Source: Phormidium ambiguum IAM M-71 (lineage in GTDB: Bacteria; Cyanobacteriota; Cyanobacteriia; Cyanobacteriales; Aerosakkonemataceae). From it: DNA of 64,000 bases. The notes below the pieces were generated by a model that was given only the letters and a program-made list of their open reading frames with translations, had not been told where the DNA came from and ran no database searches. Position numbers and translations under genes: made by a program. Of the stretch, positions 26,840 through 36,485 are shown piece after piece (the first letter of the stretch is position 1; the number at the start of each line of letters is the position of its first letter). Location: NCBI RefSeq assembly GCF_001904725.1, contig NZ_MRCE01000015.1, positions 124,001 to 188,000 of the forward strand, given 5' to 3'.

Positions 26840-28939
26840 ATGATTGCCAACTCAACGATTACTAGTAATCCCCTATTAATTGGCAAAGGATTACCACCCT
26901 TTGATGCCATTAAACCGGAACAAGTGGAACCTGCATTTGCCGAATTACTAACTAAACTAGAAGCAGAACTTGCTCAATTAGAAGCCAATGTCCAACCCAA
27001 TTGGAGTGGTTTAGTTGAACCATTAGACCGCTTAAACGACCCCCTAAGATGGAGTTGGGGAGTAGTAGGACATTTAATGGGCGTAAAAAACAGCCCCGAA
27101 CTTCGCCAAGCGTATGAAAATGTCCAACCAAACGTTGTACAATTTTGGAATAAACTCAGTCAAAGTAAACCCATTTACGAAGCATTTAAAGCTTTACGCC
27201 AAAGCGAAGATTGGGATAAATTACAACCAGCACAACAGAGAATTGTAGAATCAGCAATTAGAGATGCTGAACTTTCTGGCGTAGGTTTAGAAGGTGAACA
27301 AAAAGAGCGTTTCAACGCTATTGAATTAGAATTAGCTGAACTAGGAACAAAGTTTTCCAACCATGTTTTAGATGCTACTAAAGCATTTAGTTTAACCCTG
27401 ACAACTAAAGAAGAAATTGATGGCTTACCTCCCAGTTTACTCAGTTTAGCTGCTCAAGCTGCCCGTGCGGAGGGAGCAGAAAACGCCACCCCAGAAAATG
27501 GCCCCTGGCGCATTACCTTAGATTTTCCCAGCTACGTTCCCTTCATGCAACATAGCACCAGGCGCGACTTGCGAGAACAACTTTATCGCGCTTTTATTAG
27601 TCGCGCTTCCAGTGGCGAACTAAACAATTACCCATTAATTGAACGCATTTTGGAACTACGCAAAGAACAATCTGGAATCCTTGGCTTTAATAGTTATGCT
27701 GAATTAAGTTTAGCCAGAAAAATGGCTCCTAATGTCAAAGCAGTAGAAGCATTGTTGGAAGAATTACGTCTACCCAGTTACGATGCGGCTATTAAAGATT
27801 TGGCAGATTTAAAAGCTTTTGCTGCCGCTAAAAATGCCCCAGAAGCTAATGACTTGAAACCCTGGGATATTAGTTTTTGGTCAGAACGCCAACGGGAAGA
27901 AAAATTTGCGTTCAACGCTGAAGAATTGCGTCCCTATTTCCCCTTGCCACAAGTATTAAATGGGTTATTTACTTTAGCAAAAAGGTTATTTGGTGTAACT
28001 ATTACTGCCGCCGATGGTACTGCCCCAGTTTGGCATGAAGATGTCCGTTATTTCCAAGTAGCTGATGAGGCTGAAAAACCCATTGCCTACTTTTATTTAG
28101 ACCCCTACAGTCGCCCTGCGGAAAAACGCGGTGGTGCCTGGATGGATGAGTGTATTGTGCGAGCAAAAATCATGGAAGCTGGCACAGAAACAACTCGTTT
28201 ACCAGTGGCTTATTTAGTTTGTAATCAAACTCCGCCCGTCGATGGTAAACCTAGTTTAATGACTTTTATGGAAGTAGAAACTTTATTCCATGAATTTGGT
28301 CACGGTTTACAACATTTGCTCACTAAAGTAGATTATCCGGGAGCAGCTGGGATTAATAATATTGAATGGGATGCTGTAGAATTGCCGAGTCAATTTATGG
28401 AGAATTGGTGTTACGATCGCAATACCCTCTTCAACATGGCAAAGCATTACGAAACAGACGAACCTTTGCCCGAACACTACTATCAAAAACTCCTAGCCGC
28501 ACGCAACTACATGAGTGGTAGTGGGATGTTGCGCCAAATTCACTTTAGCCTTTTGGATATCGAATTGCACGATCGCTATCAACCCGGAGGCACAGAAACC
28601 GTTACCGATGTCAGAAGTCGCCTCGCCAAAACCACCACAGTCATCCCACCCTTACCCGAAGACGCATTTTTGTGCGCCTTTAATCACATCTTTGGCGGAG
28701 GCTACGCCGCAGGTTACTACAGCTACAAATGGGCAGAAGTCCTCAGCGCCGATGCCTTCTCCGCCTTTGAAGAAGCAGGCTTAGAAAACGAACCCGCCAT
28801 CACCGAAACAGGTAAACTGTTCCGCGAAACAGTCCTCGCATTAGGCGGTAGCCAACACCCAATGGAAGTCTTTAAAGCCTTCCGAGGTAGAGAACCAAAT
28901 ACCGAAGCATTGCTGAGACATAGTGGGTTGAAAAGCTAG
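26840..28939 (+). CDS. prlC: M3 family zinc metallopeptidase, oligopeptidase A type
   Basis: The 699-residue cytoplasmic enzyme degrades oligopeptides such as cleaved signal peptides. The zinc motif is HEFGH (484-488), with the third ligand Glu in the nearby DAVELPSQFMENW. The N-terminal start PPFDAIKPEQVEPAFAELL and the C-terminal GRGEPN-like end (FRGREPNTEALLRHSGL) match oligopeptidase A rather than thimet oligopeptidase. Substrate Tyr motif GGGYAAGYYSYKWAEV is intact. Length is normal. The gene is monocistronic and ends beside a cluster of intergenic repeats. Confidence 0.93.
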   Translation: MIANSTITSNPLLIGKGLPPFDAIKPEQVEPAFAELLTKLEAELAQLEANVQPNWSGLVEPLDRLNDPLRWSWGVVGHLMGVKNSPELRQAYENVQPNVVQFWNKLSQSKPIYEAFKALRQSEDWDKLQPAQQRIVESAIRDAELSGVGLEGEQKERFNAIELELAELGTKFSNHVLDATKAFSLTLTTKEEIDGLPPSLLSLAAQAARAEGAENATPENGPWRITLDFPSYVPFMQHSTRRDLREQLYRAFISRASSGELNNYPLIERILELRKEQSGILGFNSYAELSLARKMAPNVKAVEALLEELRLPSYDAAIKDLADLKAFAAAKNAPEANDLKPWDISFWSERQREEKFAFNAEELRPYFPLPQVLNGLFTLAKRLFGVTITAADGTAPVWHEDVRYFQVADEAEKPIAYFYLDPYSRPAEKRGGAWMDECIVRAKIMEAGTETTRLPVAYLVCNQTPPVDGKPSLMTFMEVETLFHEFGHGLQHLLTKVDYPGAAGINNIEWDAVELPSQFMENWCYDRNTLFNMAKHYETDEPLPEHYYQKLLAARNYMSGSGMLRQIHFSLLDIELHDRYQPGGTETVTDVRSRLAKTTTVIPPLPEDAFLCAFNHIFGGGYAAGYYSYKWAEVLSADAFSAFEEAGLENEPAITETGKLFRETVLALGGSQHPMEVFKAFRGREPNTEALLRHSGLKS

Positions 28940-29259
28940 TTTTGGGGACTAGGGATGACAGGCATCTTGCCTGTCCTACGCTGCTGGGATTCTTTGTTAT
29001 TCATGTCCCTTTGATTACCTATATGTAGGGTGCGTATAGCCTGCGGCATTTTAAGAAAAGTGCTAACGTAACGCACCATCCCGCTATAGATTAATGCAAA
29101 AGGGTACGGGCGGGTTTAGCCAAAAGCTTTGAATGCAAAAGCAATAAAATTAAAGTCAAAACCCGCCCTTTCCCTTGCTCAAAACTCAGTAGGGGCAATT
29201 AATTGCCCCTACTCAAAAATTTTCCCAGTCCCCAGTACCCAGTACCCGCTGCCCTCCTC
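28940..29259. repeat. Repeat-packed intergenic region
   Basis: This 320-base stretch has no gene. It stacks different palindromes: GACAGGC-ATCTT-GCCTGTC (28957-28975), a GTAGGGTGCG-family copy (29025-29080), GGGCGGGTTT / AAACCCGCCC arms (29108-29117 and 29159-29168), and a perfect 24-base palindrome at 29189-29212 (GTAGGGGCAATT and its mirror). A CCCAGTA tandem follows near 29224. Confidence 0.75.
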
Positions 29260-29874
29260 TTAAGGTTGATTTATCGAAGTTGGTTTAGGAGTAGCCGCAG
29301 GTTCCTCAGTTCCTTCAGTAGTAGGTTCAGTTGTCGGAGTCACCGCAGGTTTACTCTCCGTAGCCGCAGGTTTCTCAGTTGGGGCATTAGTCCGCGCCTG
29401 CTGCTGATAAAAACCCAACACCTTCTGCGCGTAAGCCGCATTTACCCCACTAGCGCAACCATTCTCCGTCCCCGTCATCCACCAACAAGCGAAATTGCGT
29501 GCAGCAGTAGTTTCATTGCCAGTCGAGGCATAAACCCTGCTAAACTCCCGTCGAACAACACAAGCCACCGTATTTCTTGCTGCTGCTGAATCAGACTCAA
29601 ACTCAGCCGGAGTCATTTGCCTTCCCACACATCGCTTAGTCCAGCCAGCAAGAGTACCCGGTAAAACTTGCCACTCACTGTACATCCCATCATTAGCGCG
29701 ATTTTGTGGCGCTGCCTTTCGTAAAGCCTCCACCATCGCGTTAACCTGTGCATCCGAAACTTGTTTTGCAGGTCTAGTTTGTTGTGCCATTGCAGAAGCA
29801 TTGCCCAACCAAATACCAGCTAAAATGCTTGTGAGTAGTAGATTTTTGCCCTTCTTGATTAATTTGGTATTCAT
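29260..29874 (-). CDS. Secreted protein with disordered Pro/Thr tail, unknown
   Basis: The 204-residue protein begins with a signal peptide (about 1-31, ending NASAMAQ). The folded middle (about 40-145) contains four Cys residues and several Trp residues (CVGRQM, ACVVRREF, FACWWMTGTENGCASG), which suggests disulfide bonds. The C-terminal 50 residues are a low-complexity run of Pro, Thr, Glu and Ala. It resembles unnamed periplasmic proteins of cyanobacteria. Function is unknown. It is divergent from the kinase-WD40 gene. Confidence 0.7.
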   Translation of the reverse strand: MNTKLIKKGKNLLLTSILAGIWLGNASAMAQQTRPAKQVSDAQVNAMVEALRKAAPQNRANDGMYSEWQVLPGTLAGWTKRCVGRQMTPAEFESDSAAARNTVACVVRREFSRVYASTGNETTAARNFACWWMTGTENGCASGVNAAYAQKVLGFYQQQARTNAPTEKPAATESKPAVTPTTEPTTEGTEEPAATPKPTSINQP

Positions 29875-29963
29875 AGCAGATACTCAGTAATTGCTCCAAA
29901 TTTACTCCGACTATCCTGAAAGAAGATTTACCATTAACACAGGAAGGCGCGTCTGTCCAAAGT

Positions 29964-31901
29964 ATGATTTGTTGTCTTAATCCAGATTGCCATAAACCAG
30001 AAAACCTTGACGGAACCAAGTTTTGCCAAAATTGTGGGGCAACACTTGCGCCCTTGCGTAACCGTTACAGGGTAATTCAGTTACTCGGTGCCGGAGGGTT
30101 TGGTAGAACATTCCTCGCAGAAGATATAGATAAACTCGATGAACGATGTGTTGTCAAACAGTTTTTACCCCAAGCACAAGGTAGCTGGGCAATACAAAAA
30201 GCTACCGAACTGTTTCAACAAGAAGCAAAGCGACTGCAACTATTAGGAGAACATACCCAAATACCTACACTTTTTGCTTATTTTGAAGAAGATAAACGCT
30301 TATATTTAGTACAACAATTTATCGAAGGAGACAACTTATTGCAGGAATTAAGTAAACAAGGTGCGTTTAACGAACAAAAAATCCGCGAATTGTTACTTGA
30401 TATATTACCAGTCCTGCAATTTATCCATCGACAAAAAGTAATTCACCGCGATATTAAACCCGACAATATTATCCGTCGTCGCAGTGATGGCAAGTTAATA
30501 TTAATTGATTTTGGCATAGCCAAAAATTTAACGGTAACTTCCATAAATCATCCCGGAACCCATATTGGCACGCTTGGTTACGCCCCGATTGAACAAATGC
30601 AAGATGGTACAGTATACCCAGTCAGCGATTTGTATAGTTTGGGTGTTACTTGTTTTCGCTTATTATCCCAAAATAGTCCCCATCATCTATTTGTCAACAG
30701 TGGTTATGAATGGGTAAAAAATTGGCGTGAATATGTCCCTAATCCCATTGATGAAAAATTAGATTATGTACTAGATAAACTGTTGCAAAAAGATATGCAA
30801 CAGCGTTATCAATCAGCAGACGAAGTTTGGCAAGATTTGCAATCTGTCAGTTTAACCGCAGCTAACTTAAATGTAACTCAAGTCACTCAGCCACCGCCAT
30901 CAATGGTAGGTACGTCAAATATTAGCCTGAGAAATAAAACCACAACTAAAGCATTGATTGGTGGGATAGTAACTGTTATTTTGCTGTTAAGTGGAGGTGG
31001 TTATTGGTACTGGCAAAATTTTAAATATCCCCGCACTTTAGTTGGTCATTCTGGTGAAGTGAATTCTGTAGCTGTTAGTAGAGATAATAAAACAATTGCT
31101 AGTGGTAGTGATGATAAAACCGTTAAGCTATGGCCTTTGAATGGAGGCAAGGAAATTCGCACTTTTAATGGTCATTCTGATTGGGTTTACTCAGTTGCAA
31201 TTAGTGGAAATGGTAATTTTTTAGTTAGTGGTAGCAAGGATAATTCTATTAAACTCTGGAGTCTGAAAACAGGGAAAGAATTACTTACTTTAAAAGGCCA
31301 TAAAGATATAATTAATTCTGTAGCAGTTAGCGAAGATAATCAAAAAATTATTAGTGGAAGTTATGATAACACTGTAAAACTTTGGAACCTAAAAAGTGGA
31401 CAATTAATTCGGACTTTTACTGGTCATTATGGGCAAGTACTTTCGGTAGCGTTTAACCCCAAAAATGATACTATTATTAGTAGTAGTGTAGATAAGACCA
31501 TAAAAGTTTGGAATGAAAAAACTGGGAAGGAAATTCGCAGTTTAAAAGGGCATTTAAGTGATGTTAATTCTGTTGCTTTAAGTCCAGATGGACAACTATT
31601 AGCTAGCGTTAGTGATGATAAAAGTATTAAAGTGTGGAATGTGAATACAGGGCGTGAATTACGCACTTTTACAGGTCATACAGCTGATATTAATTCCGTT
31701 GCTTTTAGTCCAAATGGTAAAATTTTAGCTACTGGTAGTGATGATAAAACTATCGGATTATGGAATTTGACCACCGGAGAAAAATTAGCTAATTTGCAAG
31801 AACATACTGCGCCTGTTTTTTCTGTTGCTTTCAGTCCTAATGGTAAGTTATTAGTTAGTGGTAGTGAGGATAAAACTATGAAAATTTGGCAAGTTCCATA
31901 A
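29964..31901 (+). CDS. Ser/Thr protein kinase with zinc ribbon and WD40 repeats
   Basis: The 645-residue protein begins with a zinc ribbon (CCLNPDCHKPENLDGTKFCQ, residues about 3-22, then CGATL). A Hanks-type kinase domain follows (about 33-300), with glycine loop LLGAGGFGRTFLAED, VVKQF Lys, and catalytic HRDIKPDN (His161, Arg162, Asp163). A hydrophobic span (ALIGGIVTVILLLSGGGYWY) crosses the membrane. The C-terminus holds seven WD40 repeats, enough for one propeller. The likely topology is kinase inside and propeller outside. This architecture is common in filamentous cyanobacteria. The signal and targets are unknown. Confidence 0.93.
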   Translation: MICCLNPDCHKPENLDGTKFCQNCGATLAPLRNRYRVIQLLGAGGFGRTFLAEDIDKLDERCVVKQFLPQAQGSWAIQKATELFQQEAKRLQLLGEHTQIPTLFAYFEEDKRLYLVQQFIEGDNLLQELSKQGAFNEQKIRELLLDILPVLQFIHRQKVIHRDIKPDNIIRRRSDGKLILIDFGIAKNLTVTSINHPGTHIGTLGYAPIEQMQDGTVYPVSDLYSLGVTCFRLLSQNSPHHLFVNSGYEWVKNWREYVPNPIDEKLDYVLDKLLQKDMQQRYQSADEVWQDLQSVSLTAANLNVTQVTQPPPSMVGTSNISLRNKTTTKALIGGIVTVILLLSGGGYWYWQNFKYPRTLVGHSGEVNSVAVSRDNKTIASGSDDKTVKLWPLNGGKEIRTFNGHSDWVYSVAISGNGNFLVSGSKDNSIKLWSLKTGKELLTLKGHKDIINSVAVSEDNQKIISGSYDNTVKLWNLKSGQLIRTFTGHYGQVLSVAFNPKNDTIISSSVDKTIKVWNEKTGKEIRSLKGHLSDVNSVALSPDGQLLASVSDDKSIKVWNVNTGRELRTFTGHTADINSVAFSPNGKILATGSDDKTIGLWNLTTGEKLANLQEHTAPVFSVAFSPNGKLLVSGSEDKTMKIWQVP

Positions 31902-31957
31902 AATTGGAAGCTATTAATATAAATTGAGTGAAAAAAACTAATTAGTAAAATTTTTGG

Positions 31958-33112
31958 CTAACATCTCTGATACCTCATTCCGGGTAACTGAGTTAATAAT
32001 CCCATTAATTCTAATTGCAACAATGCACTAGAAACAGTACTCGCTGCTAACCCGCTTTGTTGCACAATTAAATCAAAGGATAAAGGTTCTGTGGCAATGG
32101 TTTGAAAAACCTGTTTTAAATCTGGTTCTAAATCAGGGATTGGTGGTTGATTTGATGTTTGTGTTTGCTTAATTTCAGGTTGATTAAATAATGGCAATGA
32201 TGAAAAATCCTCTTTTTCTGCTATGGGTTTTGCACCTAACATAATTAAAAGTTCATCAAATTCAATGGGAATCGCCGTAGCTCCTTTGTTTAATAATTTT
32301 AAGCAACCATGAAATTGATAATCATCTAGTCGCGCTGTTAATACATAAATATCTCGTTTTATTTCTTTGGCAAAATCAGCAGTAATTAAAGCTCCTGATT
32401 TGGTTGGTGCTTCCATTACTAATACCGCTCGACTTAAACCTGCGATAATGCGATTGCGGGGCGGAAAATTAGTGCGGTTTGGTTGAGTTCCGGCGGGATA
32501 TTCACTTAATACTAAACCGTTATTTAAAATCCGTTCGTATAAACTGCGATTGCGTGGCGGATAAACTACATCGACACCAGTTCCTAATACGGCTAAAGTT
32601 CGTCCCCCCACTTCTAAACAGGCATCGTGAGCTTCGGTATCAATGCCATCTGCCATGCCAGAAACTATTGTAAAGCCTTGTTTAGCTAAAGCTGCGCTAA
32701 TTTTGCGAGTCCAACGTTTACCATATTCAGAAGGGGAACGAGTACCGACAATGGCAACTGTAGGTGTGATACCTTGATTTTCCGAATTTTGAACTTTTCC
32801 TTGGTAATAAAGTACAGGTGGTGGGTTAGGAGTTTCTAACAATAAACGTGGATATTCGACATCAGCAGGTGTCCAAAAGTTGGGGTTTTTTTCTAAGTGT
32901 TGTTTGAGGAGTTTTTCGGGGTCAATTTTTGACCTTTTTTCCACCACTGCTTGTATGGTTTTATTCCCAAATCCTTCTACTTCTTTCAGTTGATTTGGGC
33001 TGGCTTCCCACGCTGCTGAGAGTGAGATAAAGTGCGTTTGTAGCCGTTTGAGTAAAATTGGGCCGATTCCCGAAACTTGCGACCAAGCTAACCAAAATAT
33101 TCGTTCTTCCAC
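31958..33112 (-). CDS. dprA: DNA-processing protein DprA
   Basis: The 384-residue protein loads RecA on incoming single-stranded DNA during natural transformation. The Rossmann-like core has TVAIVGTRSPSEYGKRW, then FTIVSGMADGIDTEAHD and TLAVLGTGVDVVYPPRNR. The N-terminal helix-hairpin-helix (LKEVEGFGNKTIQAVVEKR) and a C-terminal winged helix (TEPLSFDLIVQQSGLAASTV) are present. Length is normal. Its presence is compatible with competence in the host but does not prove it. The gene lies on the minus strand, convergent with the kinase gene. Confidence 0.95.
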   Translation of the reverse strand: MEERIFWLAWSQVSGIGPILLKRLQTHFISLSAAWEASPNQLKEVEGFGNKTIQAVVEKRSKIDPEKLLKQHLEKNPNFWTPADVEYPRLLLETPNPPPVLYYQGKVQNSENQGITPTVAIVGTRSPSEYGKRWTRKISAALAKQGFTIVSGMADGIDTEAHDACLEVGGRTLAVLGTGVDVVYPPRNRSLYERILNNGLVLSEYPAGTQPNRTNFPPRNRIIAGLSRAVLVMEAPTKSGALITADFAKEIKRDIYVLTARLDDYQFHGCLKLLNKGATAIPIEFDELLIMLGAKPIAEKEDFSSLPLFNQPEIKQTQTSNQPPIPDLEPDLKQVFQTIATEPLSFDLIVQQSGLAASTVSSALLQLELMGLLTQLPGMRYQRC

Positions 33113-33252
33113 TACTTAAAATCAATTGTTACTGGTTTGATTATCTCATGATTTTTCGGTTAGGGGACTGGGTACTGGGATTTCTTGTACATCCAGTATT
33201 GGACGAATTAATTAGGTTAAAAGTACGAGATAATTCAAGTATTTGAGTGTGT

Positions 33253-33915
33253 TCAAGCTTTGGCTGAGCGTTGGTTTTTTAAGTATTCAAAAACGCTTTT
33301 ATCTCCTATGTCTTGGGGGATTTCTTGAAATATTTTCCGTAAACCAAATACTAGGAATAAAATTGCCCAAGTTGCTAATAATACTTGTTCGATGTCTGGG
33401 GGAATTAAGTTAAAAAGATGTCCGACTAATAGCAAGGGTACTATTGGTGTTAAGATTTTGGTTTCAAAACGGTTAAAACAAAAGGCTTCTTTAAAATAAA
33501 TTCCTGTTAAAGCGGCGAAGAGAAATCCTATTCCCAAAATTGTTAATGGGTGCTGATAAATGTATAAGGCTAGGGGTTGTTGGCTTTGAATGGCTAATAC
33601 AATAGAAGAAAAAACTCCGATTCCCCAAAAAATTTGTAAAGCGCGGTGCAAGGATGCCATGTAAATATGAATTGTAAATAAGCTGACTCCCAATGCTAAA
33701 CAGAAAATAGCATATAAAAGTGTGACTAAATTAAGGGTAATGGGATTATCGATTTGGGTGAGTAATAACCAAGTAGCGGCAGCAAAACTTAAAGCTGCTA
33801 TGATTAAGCTGGCGCGATAGATGATTACGCCTGTACGATCGCTCTGAGTAATTGTAAACTCTCCAAATTGTCCTTGATAAACTTTCGGTTCAGATGAATC
33901 TAGTACTTGAGTCAT
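33253..33915 (-). CDS. DUF2301 membrane protein
   Basis: The 220-residue protein has the DUF2301 pattern. After an N-terminal polar stretch (about residues 1-30) there are about six hydrophobic spans, from YRASLIIAALSFAAATWLLL to LLATWAILFLVFGLRKIF. The motif GIYFKEAFCFNRFETKILTP is typical and links two spans. The family is limited to cyanobacteria and plants and its function is unknown. The gene stands 55 bases downstream of the gene at 33971 on the same strand and may share its transcript. Confidence 0.87.
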   Translation of the reverse strand: MTQVLDSSEPKVYQGQFGEFTITQSDRTGVIIYRASLIIAALSFAAATWLLLTQIDNPITLNLVTLLYAIFCLALGVSLFTIHIYMASLHRALQIFWGIGVFSSIVLAIQSQQPLALYIYQHPLTILGIGFLFAALTGIYFKEAFCFNRFETKILTPIVPLLLVGHLFNLIPPDIEQVLLATWAILFLVFGLRKIFQEIPQDIGDKSVFEYLKNQRSAKA

Positions 33916-33970
33916 ATTTCCAACTGTTAAACTTCCGAGAACACCTGTAGTTGATTGTAGCTATAATTCA

Positions 33971-34747
33971 TTATTTCAGTAATACTTTAACCTCATCTCC
34001 ATAATTTAGTTGTAACTGAGACTGAGCATTACCATTATTAATGGCTATTTCTACCCATCCATGACTACCAACTAAAGCGATTAAAGTACCTATTGGACTA
34101 TCGCTGTAAGTTTTTTTACCTGAGATGTTTACCCCAGCAATTTCTACAGCCCAAATTTTGCCGATTACTAAATTACCTTGGATATTGGTGATGAGGTTGC
34201 CGAAGCGATCGATATACTGAATACAACCCTCAACAATCCCCTCTTTTTCTTGGCATTCTACAATTGCTAATTCTACCAAACTTTCAGGATTAATTGCTGT
34301 TCCCAATTCCGTTAAAGGAACACCACTAGCCAAATGTGCCCCCACTGCGGCAAAAATATCTCGACCATGAAAAGTTGTACTAGGTGAAGCAGTCCGCCAG
34401 TAAAAAGAATTAGTTAATTCAACTGCTGAAATAGCTGGATTTTGACTAATAACACCACTAAATATACCATTGTCAGGCCCAACTAAAAAACCACCTGCAA
34501 ACTTTATTGCTACGCATCTTCTGCTACTTCCCACACCTGGATCTACCACAGCAATATGTATTGTTTTTTCAGGGAAATAAGGAACAGAATTCATCAAACA
34601 AAATCTAGCAGCCGCTAAATTTTGGGGAGGAATATCATGGGTTAAATCTATAACTTTTAATGTTGGATTAATTTTGGCAATTACACCTTTCATCACCCCA
34701 ACATAAACATCACTTAAGCCAAAATCAGTTAAAAGAGTAACAATCAT
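33971..34747 (-). CDS. SAM hydroxide adenosyltransferase (DUF62)
   Basis: The protein has 258 residues from the ATG at 34747; the open frame to 34810 is encoded by a palindromic repeat. The enzyme splits S-adenosylmethionine into adenosine and methionine using an activated water. It is related to fluorinase and chlorinase but lacks their halide pocket. The start IVTLLTDFGLSDVYVGVMKG, the triad motifs VDPGVGSSRR (Asp and Arg) and TFHGRDIFAAVGA (His), and the segment GPDNGIFSGVI are all present. Its biological role is unsettled. Confidence 0.9.
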   Translation of the reverse strand: MIVTLLTDFGLSDVYVGVMKGVIAKINPTLKVIDLTHDIPPQNLAAARFCLMNSVPYFPEKTIHIAVVDPGVGSSRRCVAIKFAGGFLVGPDNGIFSGVISQNPAISAVELTNSFYWRTASPSTTFHGRDIFAAVGAHLASGVPLTELGTAINPESLVELAIVECQEKEGIVEGCIQYIDRFGNLITNIQGNLVIGKIWAVEIAGVNISGKKTYSDSPIGTLIALVGSHGWVEIAINNGNAQSQLQLNYGDEVKVLLK

Positions 34748-34763
34748 TTGTTGTTTTATTAAA

Positions 34764-34815
34764 GTACGTTGTTGCGCTTCAGCGCCAAATATAGCGCTAA
34801 AGCGCAACAACGTAC
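34764..34815. repeat. Palindromic repeat, GTACGTTGTTGCGC family, copy 1
   Basis: Arms of 22 bases (34764-34785 and 34794-34815, starting GTACGTTGTTGCGCTTCAG) pair with one mismatch around an 8-base loop. A second copy lies at 38415-38466 and a decayed relative near 8439. It sits just before the start of the SAM hydrolase-type gene and encodes the false N-terminal extension. Confidence 0.85.
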
Positions 34816-34832
34816 ATGAGAATTTATTTACA

Positions 34833-35939
34833 TTATGTTACTACTTTTTGAGATGTAGTAAGCAGTTGACATAACGCTTGTAACTCATCATTTTGGTTAC
34901 GAATAATATCCCCAGCTAGCGTTTCCAGTCTAGAGATATTTTCCGGCGTTACAACGTCCATATCATCACTACCTTTTCCTTGATCGAGGAAACCTTGAAA
35001 ACGATAGTATTGAGACAAATTATCCGATCTAGCTAATAGTTGTTCTAATTGTACTGATACAGATTCGTTAGTTCCATCCATCAGAATGTTAATTATAGGT
35101 TGTATCCAGCCAATTAAACCCCATTCTTTTGTTTGATTGTAAGTGTATTTCCGAGTCAAAGAACCAGTACCAAGAGAAACAACTAATATATCTTGAAGCC
35201 GTAAATCTTTCCCTTGTTTTCTAGCATCAACAATTCCCTCCATAACAGCTAGCGATGTGGGATTATTCGCAAAAACTCCTCCATCAATTAACGAATAATA
35301 ACCATTATCAGTTGGATGAGATGTAGTAACGGGATATGGTTCAAAAAAAGTTGGTGCTGCTGAAGTTGCCATTGCTGCTTGCTTCATAGTAAAGCCTTTA
35401 CATATTTTGCGAAAAACTCTACCTTTAATTACTTCTTCATTGGTTTTGCTAGTGAAGAATACAGGCAACCTTAACTCAGTATCATAACTAGTAATGAAAA
35501 CCTCCGTTAATGCTTCGCTGATAGCAGTGTTTCCAAAATATTTAGTTAAAACTGAATCCCTACCAGACGGAGGATATTTTGGGTTCAAAAGATCGTCAAT
35601 ATTGATTTTTGGTAAGCTAAATCCGCTTAGTGTTTGTTGTAGTAAATTGTGCAATAAACTAGAAAGATGTTGACCATTTTTGCGAAAGATTATTTTACCT
35701 TCTTCCCGGTAAAGTTGCACTAAATCCTTAGCTTGATACTTAGGTTGTTGGCTATCTTGTTCAGATGGCATTGTCAAACCTAATGCAATAATTCCTCCAG
35801 TGGAAGTACCAGCAATTAAATCGAACATTTCATGAATTCTTTTTCCCGTTTGCTGTTCGATTTCAGCTAAAATCATTGCGGGTATAATTCCTCGAATACC
35901 GCCGCCATCAATAGACAATACTTTGTATTTAAAAGTCAT
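34833..35939 (-). CDS. Patatin-like phospholipase
   Basis: The 368-residue acyl hydrolase has the patatin fold. The oxyanion motif GGGIRG lies at 12-17, the nucleophile Ser46 is in GTSTGG, and the catalytic Asp is in LIDGGVFANNP. The whole N-terminal half reads DGGGIRGIIPAMILAEIEQQ and so on, close to the group found in cyanobacteria and plants. Length is normal. No cyclase or CBASS partner is nearby, so a housekeeping lipid hydrolase is likelier than a defence effector. It probably releases fatty acids from membrane lipids. Confidence 0.9.
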   Translation of the reverse strand: MTFKYKVLSIDGGGIRGIIPAMILAEIEQQTGKRIHEMFDLIAGTSTGGIIALGLTMPSEQDSQQPKYQAKDLVQLYREEGKIIFRKNGQHLSSLLHNLLQQTLSGFSLPKINIDDLLNPKYPPSGRDSVLTKYFGNTAISEALTEVFITSYDTELRLPVFFTSKTNEEVIKGRVFRKICKGFTMKQAAMATSAAPTFFEPYPVTTSHPTDNGYYSLIDGGVFANNPTSLAVMEGIVDARKQGKDLRLQDILVVSLGTGSLTRKYTYNQTKEWGLIGWIQPIINILMDGTNESVSVQLEQLLARSDNLSQYYRFQGFLDQGKGSDDMDVVTPENISRLETLAGDIIRNQNDELQALCQLLTTSQKVVT

Positions 35940-36288
35940 AAAGTTTCCTTGAAAATATCTTTTTACTTATTTTTTCTCAGGCGTACTATTATCACCAGGA
36001 AATTTTATTAATACATATCTATAAGTTGTACAAAGTTTTTTAAATACAGATGTTTTTTATGTAAAACAAACAACTTTGGTTGTGCGAGTAGAAATTATGT
36101 ACTGACAACGCAAACTTCACAGGCTGTTCTGCATGACATCCTACGATTGGGTGAAAAGCTGCTTTGTAAGCACAAATTTTAATTGAAGCAAAGTCATAAA
36201 TTTCTGTAAATTAAGATACAGTTTGCCAAGTTTTAGTTATAATAAGGATGTGTAAAATACAGCAGTTAAGTAAAAGAAAGAGTCCAAA
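35940..36288. other. Intergenic region upstream of a tiny gene
   Basis: This 349-base stretch between divergent genes holds the upstream control region of the 49-residue gene. I see no further gene, no clear repeat and no RNA signature in it, apart from the predicted -10 box at 36238. Confidence 0.5.
36238..36243 (+). promoter_or_regulatory. Predicted -10 box of the tiny gene
   Basis: TATAAT matches the consensus exactly 45 bases before the ATG at 36289. The expected -35 position (36215-36220) reads GATACA, which is weak, so an activator may be needed. Confidence 0.45.
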
Positions 36289-36438
36289 ATGAACAGAAAA
36301 CGTGAAGATCTACAAAGAGTCGCTGATGTCCATCGTGCCAACATCCAAAGAAGACTCGAACATCGTCTGGAAGTCGCCAGAGCTAAGGGTGACGAAAATT
36401 TGGTGCGGATGTTGGAAGCAGAAATGCGCCAACTGTAG
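36289..36438 (+). CDS. 49-residue basic helical protein, unknown
   Basis: A complete small gene, starting MNRKREDLQRVADVHRANIQ and ending EAEMRQL. It is rich in Arg, Glu and Leu and predicted to be a single amphipathic helix or hairpin (RRLEHRLEVARAKGDENLVR). A consensus -10 lies upstream and a strong terminator at 36486 follows, so this is a self-contained transcription unit. I recall related tiny proteins in other cyanobacteria but no function. The basic and acidic faces suggest RNA or protein binding. Coding status is supported by context rather than homology. Confidence 0.65.
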   Translation: MNRKREDLQRVADVHRANIQRRLEHRLEVARAKGDENLVRMLEAEMRQL

Positions 36439-36485
36439 TCAAGTTCAAAAGGGTAGGTTATGCCTACCAAAGATTTACATTACTT

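Noticed and set aside
34833..35939. Patatin gene as the effector of a CBASS defence system
   Set aside because: No cyclic-nucleotide synthase, HORMA, TRIP13 or ubiquitin-like partner lies beside it; neighbours are housekeeping or unknown genes.
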